Origin: Nonomuraea antri
Lineage (GTDB): Bacteria > Actinomycetota > Actinomycetes > Streptosporangiales > Streptosporangiaceae
Length of the DNA: 36,097 bases
Direction of reading: 5' to 3'
NCBI RefSeq assembly: GCF_013283785.1
Contig: NZ_JABCPZ010000099.1
Span: 1 to 36,097, forward strand
Shown: positions 19,737 through 27,716 of the stretch, piece by piece
Layout: the number at the start of each line of letters is the position of its first letter
Numbering within the stretch: position 1 is the stretch's first letter
Translations under genes and position numbers: made by a program
Notes under the pieces: model-generated
Told to the model about the DNA's origin: nothing
What the model saw: only the letters and a program-made list of their open reading frames with translations
The model's database searches: none

Positions 19737-20947
19737 CGATCTCGACGGTCATCGACCGCTGCCGCATCTGCGACAACACCGAGCTGCTGCCCGTGCTCGA
19801 CCTCGGCCCGCAGGCGCTCACCGGCGTCTTCCCGCGCCGCCGCGACGAGCAGGTGCCGATGGTGCCGCTGGAGCTGGTGGTCTGCTCCCCCGCCGGCTGC
19901 GGCCTGGTGCAGCTGCGCCACACCGCCGACTTCGGCCTCATGTACGGCGAGGGCTACGGCTACCGCTCCAGCCTCAACCGGGCCATGGTCGAGCACCTGC
20001 GGGGCAAGGTGGCGGCCATCCGCGAGCTGGTCGACCTCGGCCCCGGCGACCTGGTCGTGGACATCGGCAGCAACGACGGCACGCTGCTGTCGGCCTACCC
20101 CGCCGACGGCCCGGACCTGGTGGGCGTCGACCCGGCGGCGGAGTTCTTCCGCGGCTACTACCCGCCGCACATCGAGCTGATCCCCGGCTTCTTCTCCCGC
20201 GAGCTGCTGGGCGGGCGGCGGGCGAAGGTGGTCACGTCCATCGCGATGTTCTACGACCTGCCGCGGCCGATGGAGTTCATGGCCGAGGTGCGCGACCTGC
20301 TGGCCGGCGACGGCGTCTGGGTGACCGAGCAGAGCTACCTGCCCGCGATGATCGAGACGACCGCGTACGACGTGGTCTGCCACGAGCACCTGGACTACTA
20401 CGGGCTGGCCCAGATCGAGTGGATGGCCGAGCGCACCGGGCTGAAGGTCGTCCAGGCCGAGCTGAACCCGATCTACGGCGGCAGCCTGTCGGTGGTGCTG
20501 GCCAGGCGCGAGTCCGCGCGCGTGCCCGACGAGGCGGCGCTGGCGCGCATCCGCGCGGGCGAGCGCGGCCTGGACTACCAGGGCTTCGCGAGCCGGGCCG
20601 CCGAGCACCGCGACGGGCTGCGCGAGTTCCTGACCGCCTCGGCGGACAAGGGCCTGCTCACGCTCGGGTACGGCGCCTCGACCAAGGGCAACGTGATCCT
20701 GCAGTACTGCGGGCTGGGCGAGGCCGATCTGCCGTGCATCGCCGAGGTCAACCAGGACAAGTACGGCTGCTTCACGCCCGGCACCGGCATCCCGATCGTC
20801 TCGGAGGAGGAGGCCAGGGCGCGCCGCCCCGACCAGTTCCTGGTGCTGCCGTGGATCTACCGGGACGCGATCGTCGCCCGCGAGCGCGACTTCCTGGGCT
20901 CCGGCGGCCGGCTGGTGTTCCCGCTGCCGGCCATGGAAGTGGTGTGA
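19733..20947 (+). CDS. SAM-dependent sugar C-methyltransferase, TylC3/TcaB9 type (404 aa)
   Basis: This is a three-domain methyltransferase. Residues 9 to about 70 form the N-terminal zinc-binding domain (CRICDNTELLPVLDLGPQALTG and a later VVCSPAGCGLVQL, supplying four Cys). The SAM domain has VVDIGSNDGTLLS. The C-terminal domain has LGYGASTKGNVILQY and ends GGRLVFPLPAMEVV. E218-H219 in CHEHLDYYGL correspond to the Glu-His pair (224/225) of the studied C-3'-methyltransferase TcaB9. This domain order belongs to NDP-hexose C-3-methyltransferases, which methylate a carbon next to a keto group. It is translationally coupled to gmd and lies 3 bp before a GMD-like reductase, so the substrate should be GDP-4-keto-6-deoxymannose or a derivative. 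Published relatives mostly use dTDP-sugars, so a GDP-sugar context is noteworthy. The frame is also open upstream to 19175, but that is a shadow of gmd. Confidence 0.9.
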   Translation: MTISTVIDRCRICDNTELLPVLDLGPQALTGVFPRRRDEQVPMVPLELVVCSPAGCGLVQLRHTADFGLMYGEGYGYRSSLNRAMVEHLRGKVAAIRELVDLGPGDLVVDIGSNDGTLLSAYPADGPDLVGVDPAAEFFRGYYPPHIELIPGFFSRELLGGRRAKVVTSIAMFYDLPRPMEFMAEVRDLLAGDGVWVTEQSYLPAMIETTAYDVVCHEHLDYYGLAQIEWMAERTGLKVVQAELNPIYGGSLSVVLARRESARVPDEAALARIRAGERGLDYQGFASRAAEHRDGLREFLTASADKGLLTLGYGASTKGNVILQYCGLGEADLPCIAEVNQDKYGCFTPGTGIPIVSEEEARARRPDQFLVLPWIYRDAIVARERDFLGSGGRLVFPLPAMEVV

Positions 20948-20950
20948 GCC

Positions 20951-21829
20951 GTGGCCACCAGCCTGGTGGTCGGCGCCTACGGCCAGGACGGCACGCTGCT
21001 GCGCGAGCTGCTGGCGCGGCGCGGCGACGACGTGGTGGCCGTGGGCCGGGGCGACGCGGACATCACCCGTGGGGAGGAGGTGTCCGGGCTGGTCAAGGAG
21101 GTCGCGCCGGACGAGGTCTACCTGCTGGCCGCGGTGCAGGGCTCGGCCCAGGACGCGCCGTCGGACCCGCGGGCCTCGTACGAGGTGAACGTGCTGCCGG
21201 TGACGTACTTCGCCGAGTCGCTGCTGGCGCACGCCCCGGCCGCGCGGCTGTTCTACGCGGCCTCCTCGCACGTCTTCGGCGAGCCCGATACCCCCGTCCA
21301 GGACGAGTCCACGCCGCTGCGGCCCACCACCCTGTACGGGATCACCAAGGCGGCCGGGCTGCTGCACTGCCGCGCCTACCGGCGGCAGGGCCTGTTCGTC
21401 TCGGCCGGGATCCTCTACAACCACGAGTCGCCGCTGCGGCGGCCGGACTTCGTCTCACGCAAGATCGTCCGGGCCGCGGCGCGTGGCGAGCAGGTCACGC
21501 TCGGCTCGCTGGCGGCCACCGTGGACTGGGGCCACGCCCCCGACTACGTGGCCGCCATGGCGGCGATCCTGCGCGCGCCCGAGCCGGACGACTTCGTCGT
21601 GGCCACCGGCGAGCCGCACACGGTGGGCGAGTTCGCCGCCATCGCCTTCGGCCTGGCCGGGCTGGACTGGCGTGACCACGTGCGCGAGGACCCGGCCGTG
21701 CTGCGCCGCAACGGCGGCCCGCTGATCGGCGACGCGAGCCGGCTGCGGGCGGCGACCGGCTGGCGGCCGACGGTGAATTTTCCTGACATGGTACGTCACC
21801 TGCTGGAGGCCGAACTGAAAGACATCTGA
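20951..21829 (+). CDS. GMD-like SDR, probable GDP-4-keto-6-deoxyhexose reductase (292 aa)
   Basis: This extended SDR is related to GMD but shorter (292 against 340 aa). The Rossmann motif is LVVGAYGQDGTLLREL. The catalytic residues are in AASSHVFGE and Y129/K133 (LYGITKAAGLLHC), so it should be active. It shares GILYNHESPLRRPDFVSRK and VDWGHAPDYVAAM with GMD, but lacks GMD's N-terminal RRASNFNTNRI block. GDP-4-keto-6-deoxymannose reductases (RMD) look like this. The predicted role is the final 4-keto reduction of the sugar after C-methylation; a second dehydratase is possible but less likely. The GTG start at 20951 follows the methyltransferase stop by 3 bases, so the genes are co-transcribed. 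It ends 71 bp before the acyl-CoA ligase. Confidence 0.85.
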   Translation: MATSLVVGAYGQDGTLLRELLARRGDDVVAVGRGDADITRGEEVSGLVKEVAPDEVYLLAAVQGSAQDAPSDPRASYEVNVLPVTYFAESLLAHAPAARLFYAASSHVFGEPDTPVQDESTPLRPTTLYGITKAAGLLHCRAYRRQGLFVSAGILYNHESPLRRPDFVSRKIVRAAARGEQVTLGSLAATVDWGHAPDYVAAMAAILRAPEPDDFVVATGEPHTVGEFAAIAFGLAGLDWRDHVREDPAVLRRNGGPLIGDASRLRAATGWRPTVNFPDMVRHLLEAELKDI

Positions 21830-21900
21830 GGGCTTGTCAGGGGAAAGGCCGCGTGTTCAGATACAGCAAGCCGGTAAGTGGTCACTGATTGGAGACGCGC

Positions 21901-23745
21901 ATGGCCGACCCCCGAATTCTCGACCAGCGGTCCGCCATCCTGGGCGAAATCGCCGGGCGCACGATATGCGCCCAGTTCGCGGACATCGCCGCGGCGCATC
22001 CCGACGCTCCCGCCTATTCGATGCCGAAGGACGAGGGCTGGGACACGCTCACTTACGCGGCGGCCCGGCAGCGCGTCATGGAACTGGCCTCCGCCTTCAT
22101 CGCGCTGGGCGTCGAGCCGGGCGACAGCGTCGCGCTGATGATGGTCAACAGGACCGAGCACGTCCTGGCCGACCTCGGCGCGCTGCACGCGGGCGCGGTC
22201 CCGATCAGCGTCTACGCCACCCTGGCGCCCGAGCAGATCGCCTACATCGCGGGCGACTGCCGGGCGAAGGTGGCCGTCCTGGGCGGGCGGGCCGAGCTGG
22301 CCCGCTGGGAGAGCGCGCTGGCCGAGCTGGCGCACATCGAGCACGTGATCGTGCTCGACCCGGACGCCTGCCCGGCCGGCGAGCGCTACCTGACCTGGGA
22401 CGCGCTGGTGGAGCTCGGCAGGGAGCGCCACGACGCCGCGGCCGTGACGGCCAGGTACGAGGCGATCCGGCCGGACGACGTCCTGACCGTCCTGTACACC
22501 TCGGGCACCACCGGCACCTGCAAGGGCGTCCCGCTGACGCACACCAACGTGTGTTACGAGGTCGACGTCATCGACGAGATCGGCCGGCTCGACCCGCTGG
22601 TCGCGCAGATCTCCTACCTCACCTACGCGCACATCGCCGAGCGCGTGCTCAGCATGTACCTGCCGCTGTTCAAGGCCTCGCACGTGCACTTCTGCCCCGA
22701 CCCCACCCAGCTGGCCGCGGTGTTACGCCAGGCCAGGCCGGTCACGTTCTTCGGCGTGCCACGCGTGTGGGAGAAGCTGATGGCCGGGCTGCAGGCCCTG
22801 ATGACCACGCAGCCGGAGGAGCAGCAGGCGAAGGTGCGCGAGGCCATGGCGGCCGGCGTGGCCTACTTCGAGGCCGGGCAGAACGGCGCCACCCCGCCGG
22901 AGGAGATCAGGGTCGCCTACGAGAAGGCCGACGCCTCGCTGCTGTCCACCATCCGCGCGCTGATCGGCTTCGACCGGGCCACCTGGGTGGGCTCGGGCGC
23001 CGCTCCGCTGTCGCTGGAGGTGCAGCGGTTCTTCGCCGGGCTGGGCATCAACATCCTGGAGGTCTACGGGATGACCGAGACCACCGGCGCGTTCACCGCC
23101 AACGGCCCGGCCAACTACCGCTTCGGCACGGTCGGCCCGGCCGTGCCCGGCGTCGAGGTGCGCATCGCCGAGGACGGCGAGATCCTGATGCGCGGCCCGA
23201 TCGCCACCTCCGGCTACCGCAACCTGGCCGACGCCACGGCCGAACTGCTCGACGCCGAGGGCTGGCTGCACACCGGCGACGTGGGCGCCGTGGACGACGA
23301 CGGCTTCTACCGCATCGTCGACCGCAAGAAGGAGCTGTTCATCACGGCCGGCGGCGAGAACGTGGCGCCGTCCATGATCGAGAACTTCCTGCGCAGGCAC
23401 CCGCTGATCGCCCAGGCGCTGGCCTACGGCGACCGGCGGCCCTACCCGGTGGCGCTGATCACCCTCGACGGCGAGATGGCGCCCAGGTGGGCGCAGGCGA
23501 ACGGCCTGGAGTACACGAGCCTGGCCGACTTCGCCGAGCGGCCCGAGGTGCTGGCCGAGATCGAGGCGGCGGTCGAGGAGGCCAACACGCACCTGGCCCG
23601 GGTGCAGCAGATCAAGCAGTGGCGGCTGCTGCCGGTGGAGTGGACCACCGAGACCGACGAGCTGACGCCCAAGTTCTCGCTCAAGCGCCGCGTCATCCAC
23701 GCCAAGTACGCCGACGTGATCGACACGCTCTACGGCAACTCCTGA
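21901..23745 (+). CDS. Long-chain fatty-acid-CoA ligase, AMP-forming (614 aa)
   Basis: This adenylate-forming enzyme activates a carboxylic acid, probably a long-chain fatty acid, to acyl-CoA. The P-loop is YTSGTTGTCKGVPLTH (Y199 onward), with Cys207 where most relatives have Pro. YGMTETTG is motif A5, GWLHTGDVG is A7, DRKKELFITAGGENVAPSMIEN is A8, and the late TPKFSLKRRVI region holds the A10-type Lys. Length and motifs fit FadD15-like long-chain ligases. ATG 21901 is chosen for GGAG 6 bases upstream; a TTG four codons earlier is the alternative. It could belong with the sugar block, but the 71-bp gap and lack of overlap make independent housekeeping lipid activation just as likely. A strong hairpin follows. 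Confidence 0.93.
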   Translation: MADPRILDQRSAILGEIAGRTICAQFADIAAAHPDAPAYSMPKDEGWDTLTYAAARQRVMELASAFIALGVEPGDSVALMMVNRTEHVLADLGALHAGAVPISVYATLAPEQIAYIAGDCRAKVAVLGGRAELARWESALAELAHIEHVIVLDPDACPAGERYLTWDALVELGRERHDAAAVTARYEAIRPDDVLTVLYTSGTTGTCKGVPLTHTNVCYEVDVIDEIGRLDPLVAQISYLTYAHIAERVLSMYLPLFKASHVHFCPDPTQLAAVLRQARPVTFFGVPRVWEKLMAGLQALMTTQPEEQQAKVREAMAAGVAYFEAGQNGATPPEEIRVAYEKADASLLSTIRALIGFDRATWVGSGAAPLSLEVQRFFAGLGINILEVYGMTETTGAFTANGPANYRFGTVGPAVPGVEVRIAEDGEILMRGPIATSGYRNLADATAELLDAEGWLHTGDVGAVDDDGFYRIVDRKKELFITAGGENVAPSMIENFLRRHPLIAQALAYGDRRPYPVALITLDGEMAPRWAQANGLEYTSLADFAERPEVLAEIEAAVEEANTHLARVQQIKQWRLLPVEWTTETDELTPKFSLKRRVIHAKYADVIDTLYGNS

Positions 23746-23753
23746 GCCGTCGC

Positions 23754-23785
23754 GTGGACCGGGCCGTGAAGCCGGCCCGGTCCAC
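23754..23785 (+). terminator. Hairpin terminator after the acyl-CoA ligase
   Basis: A perfect 12-bp stem pairs GTGGACCGGGCC (23754-23765) with GGCCCGGTCCAC (23774-23785) over an 8-base loop, 8 bases after the stop. A T-run is absent, as is common in actinomycete terminators. Confidence 0.8.
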
Positions 23786-23786
23786 T

Positions 23787-23836
23787 ATGCAGAACGCGTG
23801 ATCCGGCATGCAGAATCGGCCGTCCGGCATGCAGAA
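23787..23836. promoter_or_regulatory. Three 21-bp-phased ATGCAGAA direct repeats upstream of the second chitinase
   Basis: ATGCAGAA occurs at 23787-23794, 23808-23815 and 23829-23836, exactly 21 bp apart, i.e. two helical turns. Copies 2 and 3 extend to TCCGGCATGCAGAA. The array ends 16 bp before a -35-like TTGACT. This phasing and position fit binding of a regulator, most likely an activator, to one face of the DNA. Confidence 0.6.
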
Positions 23837-23852
23837 CGATCGTCTGTCTTCG

Positions 23853-23913
23853 TTGACTGGTCATTCAGCCGATCCATACGCTCCAGGCGCGAAACTTTTA
23901 AGAAAGTTTCTTA
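23853..23913 (+). promoter_or_regulatory. Chitinase promoter and overlapping palindromic operator
   Basis: TTGACT (23853-23858), an 18-bp spacer and TACGCT (23877-23882) make a sigma70-like promoter. Just downstream, 23891-23910 is GAAACTTT-TAAG-AAAGTTTC, a perfect 8-bp inverted repeat. Overlapping it, 23899-23913 is TAAGAAA-G-TTTCTTA, a perfect 7-bp inverted repeat. An operator at the expected transcription start suggests repression in the absence of substrate. The GTG start at 23936 has TTGGAG upstream. Confidence 0.65.
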
Positions 23914-23935
23914 TTAGTTCAACCTTGGAGATCAC

Positions 23936-25216
23936 GTGCGCAGATTCCTCCGGCCCTTGCTGGTCACGGCACTCGCCGCCGGCCTCACCGCGACGGCCGC
24001 ACCCTCCCTCGCGCAGACCCAGAACCACCCCGACCGCGAGGACCGCTTCAAGCGGGTCGCCTACTTCATCCAGTGGGGCATCTACAGCGGCCGCAACTAC
24101 CAGGTCAAGGACGTCGACACCAGCGGAGCCGCCGCCGAGCTCACCCACATCAACTACGCCTTCGGCAACGTCAGCGAGGACGGCGGCTGCGTCAGCGCCG
24201 ACTCCTGGGCCGACTGGGAGATCCCCATGAAGGCCGAGCAGAGCGTGGACGGCGTCGCCGACGCCGAGGGCCAGCCGCTGCGGGGCAACCTCAACCAGCT
24301 CAAGAAGCTCAAGGCCAAGCACCCCGGGCTGCGCGTGCAGATCTCGCTGGGCGGCTGGAGCGGCTCGAAGTACTTCTCCGACGCCGTGCTGACGCCGGAG
24401 TCCCGCGCGAAGCTCGCCGCCTCCTGCGTGGACCTGTGGATCAAGGGCAACCTGCCCGGCCTGCCCGCGGGCACCGGCGCCGGCGTGTTCGACGGCATCG
24501 ACCTCGACTGGGAGTGGCCCGGCTCCGCGGGCAACGACGGCAACATCATCCGGCCCGAGGACAAGCAGAACTTCACGCTGTTCGCCGCCGAGCTGCGCCG
24601 CCAGCTCGACGAGGTGAACCCGCGCCTGCAGATGAGCGCCTACCTGCCGGCCGCCCCGGCCAAGATCGAGGCCGGGTTCGAGGTGAAGGAGGTCTTCAAG
24701 ATCCTCGACTTCGCCACCGTCCAGGGCTACGACCTGCACGGCCCGTGGGAGCTGCGGACCGGGCACAACGGCAACCTGTACACCGACCCGCGTGACCCGA
24801 GCCCGGTCAAGTACAGCGTGGACGCCACCGTCCGGCACTACCTGGCCAACGGCGCCCCGGCCAGGAAGATCGTGGTCGGCGTGCCCTCGTACGGCCAGGG
24901 CTGGACGGGCGTGAAGTCGAAGGGCAACGGCCTGTACGCGGCGGCCACCGGACCGGCCCCGAGCAGCGGCGTGGCGGGCACCGAGGACTACAAGACCCTG
25001 GCCAAGAAGCCCGGCAAGCGCTTCCGTGACGTGCGCACCGGCACCGTGTGGCTCTACGACGGCAACGACTTCTGGTCCTACGACGACCCGTGGACGGTGC
25101 TGCAGAAGGCCCTCTACATCAGGACCAAGGGGCTGGGCGGCTCCATGATGTGGTCCATCGACCAGGACGACGAGAAGGCGACGCTCACCTCGACCCTGTA
25201 CCGGGTGCTGCGCTAG
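23936..25216 (+). CDS. Secreted single-domain GH18 chitinase (426 aa)
   Basis: A signal peptide spans residues 1-27 (MRRFLRPLLVTALAAGLTA, then PSLAQ). The rest is a GH18 TIM barrel with insertion typical of subfamily A. RVAYFIQWGIYSGRNYQVKD starts the barrel, LTHINYAFGNVSED is strand 2, VQISLGGWSGS is the conserved SxGG, and DGIDLDWEWPG carries D186, D189, D191 and catalytic E193. MSAYLPAAP, VQGYDLHGPWE and MMWSIDQDD supply later substrate-side residues. No CBM or FnIII domain is present, unlike the homologous chitinase at 43-2007. The pair may divide labour on insoluble and soluble chitin. The GTG start has GGAG 8 bases upstream. The gene has its own terminator and a rich upstream regulatory region, so it is a single-gene unit. 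Confidence 0.96.
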   Translation: MRRFLRPLLVTALAAGLTATAAPSLAQTQNHPDREDRFKRVAYFIQWGIYSGRNYQVKDVDTSGAAAELTHINYAFGNVSEDGGCVSADSWADWEIPMKAEQSVDGVADAEGQPLRGNLNQLKKLKAKHPGLRVQISLGGWSGSKYFSDAVLTPESRAKLAASCVDLWIKGNLPGLPAGTGAGVFDGIDLDWEWPGSAGNDGNIIRPEDKQNFTLFAAELRRQLDEVNPRLQMSAYLPAAPAKIEAGFEVKEVFKILDFATVQGYDLHGPWELRTGHNGNLYTDPRDPSPVKYSVDATVRHYLANGAPARKIVVGVPSYGQGWTGVKSKGNGLYAAATGPAPSSGVAGTEDYKTLAKKPGKRFRDVRTGTVWLYDGNDFWSYDDPWTVLQKALYIRTKGLGGSMMWSIDQDDEKATLTSTLYRVLR

Positions 25217-25225
25217 CCGTATCGC

Positions 25226-25258
25226 GGCGGGGAGCGGCCGTCACGGCCGCTCCCCGCC
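25226..25258. terminator. Bidirectional terminator between convergent genes
   Basis: A perfect 15-bp stem (25226-25240 with 25244-25258) encloses a 3-base TCA loop, flanked by TT on the right. It lies in the 60-bp gap between the chitinase and the convergent membrane protein and could serve both. Confidence 0.87.
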
Positions 25259-25276
25259 TTCCGTCAGTGGGGACCG

Positions 25277-27547
25277 TCAGATCTGGTAGACCAGGCAGTC
25301 GCCGTGGCGGAACCGCAGTGCCGCGTGCCTGCCCAGCTCCGCGAGCGGGGGCGTCGACCGCCGGTCCGAGGCGTCGACCAGGAGCCAGCGGACGCCGTAC
25401 GCGCGGTTCAGCCGTCTCAGGGTCTCGGGCGTGGGGGCGCGGAACGCGGCGTCGTTGGCGGCGAGCCGGGCCTGGTCGGCGTAGGGCAGGTCCAGGTAGG
25501 GCACGCCGGCGCCGGGCGCGCGTGCCAGAGTGCTCTCCGCGTACGCCCAGCCCTCGATGAGCACCCGGCGCTCGGTGTAGCCGGCCACCCAGAAGTGCCG
25601 GCTGTCGCAGCCCCGCCTGCCGGGCGGGCGGCAGTGCGCGTTGGTGGCCACGACGTCGTCCGGGCGGGAGTGGTCACGCAGCCACCGTCCGGCCTCCAGC
25701 GCCCCGTCGGGCACGGTGCGCCGGCCTGTCCCCGCCGACACGGGCGGCACCAGCGTCAGATGCGCGGACGGCACCAGGAACCCGGTGACCAGCGCCAGCA
25801 TCACCACCCCCGGCGGCCGCAGCAGCAGCCGCACCCCGAGCACGACGACCGCGAGCACCAGGTAGGGCAGCACGACGGGCAGCGCCTGCTCCCCCGCCAC
25901 CCGGACGGGCAGGACCGGCTCGGGCACGCCGATGATCGGCAGCGGCAGTCCCAGCAGGTACGCGACGGCCGCCGCGACCCCCGCGCCCGCGGCCAGGGCC
26001 ATCGCCGGCCGCGCCCACCAGCGCGGTGACGTCTCGCGCGCGACCAGCGCCCAGCAGCCGACGGCGGCCGCGAGCGCGAGATACGGCCTGGCCCCTTCCA
26101 GGAAATACAGCTGCGAAGCCGCCGGATGCCCGAGGACGAACACCGCCCCGATCCCGCTCAGCCCGATCCCGGCCAGGGTCAGCACCACCGGGTCGCGTAC
26201 CAGCTCCAGCCGCGCGACGAGCCCGAACGCCCCCGCGTACACGCAGGCCAGGCAGCCGAGACCGACGACGGCCAGCCAGAGCGAGGGCGCCAGTGGCGCG
26301 GTGAGCGCGTCGGACAGGTTCAGCCCGGCCGCCACGCCCCACACGCGGCGCATCGTGGCCAGCGGGTCGACGCCCATCCCCTGCCTGGCCCCGGCGAACA
26401 CGACGAGCTGCGCGACGGCGAGACAGGCGAGCGTGATCCCGATCGCCGCCAGCGTCCGCCGGTGCGGACGGCGATCGGCCGCCCAGCGCACCGCCAGCGC
26501 CAGTACCAGCCCGCCGAGCAGCAGCGGCAGGAACGTCGCCTTCGCCCCGGTCAGCGCCAGCAGCAACACCGCCACCGCCGCCCACGGCCGCCTGCCCCCG
26601 TGCAGGCACCCGGTGAGCAGCAGGACCACCGCGGCGAACAGCACCGTGCCGAACGCCTGGGTCGGGCTGATCCAGGTGGTGAACAGCGGGCGTCCGGTGA
26701 ACAGCTCGATGCCGTGCGGCTCCGGCGAGCTCGCGAAGCAGATCAGCCCGAGCGCCGCCACCCCCGGCCACCAGCGGCGGGTCAGCCGCCAGGCGATCAC
26801 CGCGAGCAGCGTCACGGACGCCGCCAGCATGGGCAGCCCGGACAACCGGTAGAGCAGCGTCTGCGGCTCGATCCCGGTGGCCCAGCTCGTGGCGGCCATC
26901 TCCGCGTAGCCGAACCAGTGGTAGGACAGCCGCTCGCCGAGCACCGAGGGCAGCTCGGGCGGCAGGTGGTGCTTGAGCTCGCCGAGCAGGGCGAGATGGT
27001 AGGGCAGGTCCACGTAGGGGAAGCCGTTGCCGGGCGCGGTCAGCCCGTGCGAGCGGAAGAACGGCGCCGCGGTGCGCGCCAGGAAGTAGCCGAGGAACGC
27101 CGACACCGTCCAGGCCCACCACAGCGGCACCCGCGCGCCCCCGCCGCCTCTCCAGCACGCGCGCAGCCGGGGCACGGCGAGGAACACGGCGATCACCGCC
27201 ACCGCCCACAGCGGCGTCGCCTGCGGCACCCCCGCCGCCCGCGCCACCAGGTACGCCGCCACCTCGGCCGCGTAGCCGAGCGCGAGCCCGGCGGCCAGGT
27301 CGGCGGGCAGCGGCAGGCCGCCGCCGCAGCCCAGCGCGCGCCAGAGCAGGGTGCCGGGCAGCACGACCCCGGCGGCGAGATAGCCGGCGAACCACGCCAC
27401 CTCGGCCGGCGGCACCTCGAACCGGCAGAGCAACCCCACCGCCGCCGCCAGCACCAGCGCGGCGGGCGCCCAGCCTGGGCTCACCCGCCGCCGCCCGGTG
27501 CCCGCGGCGACCGGGGCCCGCGCCTCGACGGGCCGCGCGATCGTCAT
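25277..27547 (-). CDS. Polytopic membrane protein, GT-C glycosyltransferase-like (756 aa)
   Basis: This is an integral membrane protein with roughly 12-14 hydrophobic helices. After the first helices, a hydrophilic loop contains GLTAPGNGFPYVDLPYHLA and LGERLSYHWFGYAEM. It is rich in His/Asp/aromatic residues, as in the large first extracytoplasmic loops of GT-C enzymes. LSYHWFGY and TWISPTQAFG look like conserved loop elements, and ALTGAKATFLPLL a conserved helix. The C-terminal soluble part has WLRDHSRPDDVVATNAHC and FWVAGYTERRVLIEGWAYAE, similar to the soluble domains ending many predicted polyprenyl-phosphate-sugar-dependent GT-C proteins. I could not assign a family with certainty; a transporter is less likely given the soluble tail. 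ATG 27547 is chosen for GGGGGAGG directly upstream; the frame extends to 27655. If GT-C, its donor might come from the GT2 at 17938-18690 (inference). Confidence 0.72.
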   Translation of the reverse strand: MTIARPVEARAPVAAGTGRRRVSPGWAPAALVLAAAVGLLCRFEVPPAEVAWFAGYLAAGVVLPGTLLWRALGCGGGLPLPADLAAGLALGYAAEVAAYLVARAAGVPQATPLWAVAVIAVFLAVPRLRACWRGGGGARVPLWWAWTVSAFLGYFLARTAAPFFRSHGLTAPGNGFPYVDLPYHLALLGELKHHLPPELPSVLGERLSYHWFGYAEMAATSWATGIEPQTLLYRLSGLPMLAASVTLLAVIAWRLTRRWWPGVAALGLICFASSPEPHGIELFTGRPLFTTWISPTQAFGTVLFAAVVLLLTGCLHGGRRPWAAVAVLLLALTGAKATFLPLLLGGLVLALAVRWAADRRPHRRTLAAIGITLACLAVAQLVVFAGARQGMGVDPLATMRRVWGVAAGLNLSDALTAPLAPSLWLAVVGLGCLACVYAGAFGLVARLELVRDPVVLTLAGIGLSGIGAVFVLGHPAASQLYFLEGARPYLALAAAVGCWALVARETSPRWWARPAMALAAGAGVAAAVAYLLGLPLPIIGVPEPVLPVRVAGEQALPVVLPYLVLAVVVLGVRLLLRPPGVVMLALVTGFLVPSAHLTLVPPVSAGTGRRTVPDGALEAGRWLRDHSRPDDVVATNAHCRPPGRRGCDSRHFWVAGYTERRVLIEGWAYAESTLARAPGAGVPYLDLPYADQARLAANDAAFRAPTPETLRRLNRAYGVRWLLVDASDRRSTPPLAELGRHAALRFRHGDCLVYQI

Positions 27548-27716
27548 GCCTCCCCCTCGCAAGCGCTGAAAGTCCAGTACGTCGGCGGCAAGTATGCCGA
27601 CGCGGGGGCGGGCGGCATCGCGGACTGTGCCAGATCCATAACCGCCCGTGGCCAAGCCGGGAGGCCGTCATGGGCTCGTAAGGTCTGGCGGTGCTGGGTG
27701 CTTCTACGCTTTGCGC
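27548..27716. promoter_or_regulatory. Divergent promoter region between GT-C-like and TlpA-like genes
   Basis: This 169-bp region contains an inverted repeat CGTCGGC/GCCGACG at 27580-27602 (9-base spacer). Promoters for both genes must lie here. I see no confident -10/-35 pair. Confidence 0.4.

Noticed and set aside
20951..21829. Second GDP-mannose 4,6-dehydratase
   Set aside because: It lacks the GMD-specific N-terminal block and is about 50 residues shorter; a reductase role fits better, though not proven.
23787..23836. ATGCAGAA repeats as a mini CRISPR array
   Set aside because: Repeats are 8-14 bp with 7-13 bp between them, far too short, with no cas genes. Promoter position fits a regulator site.
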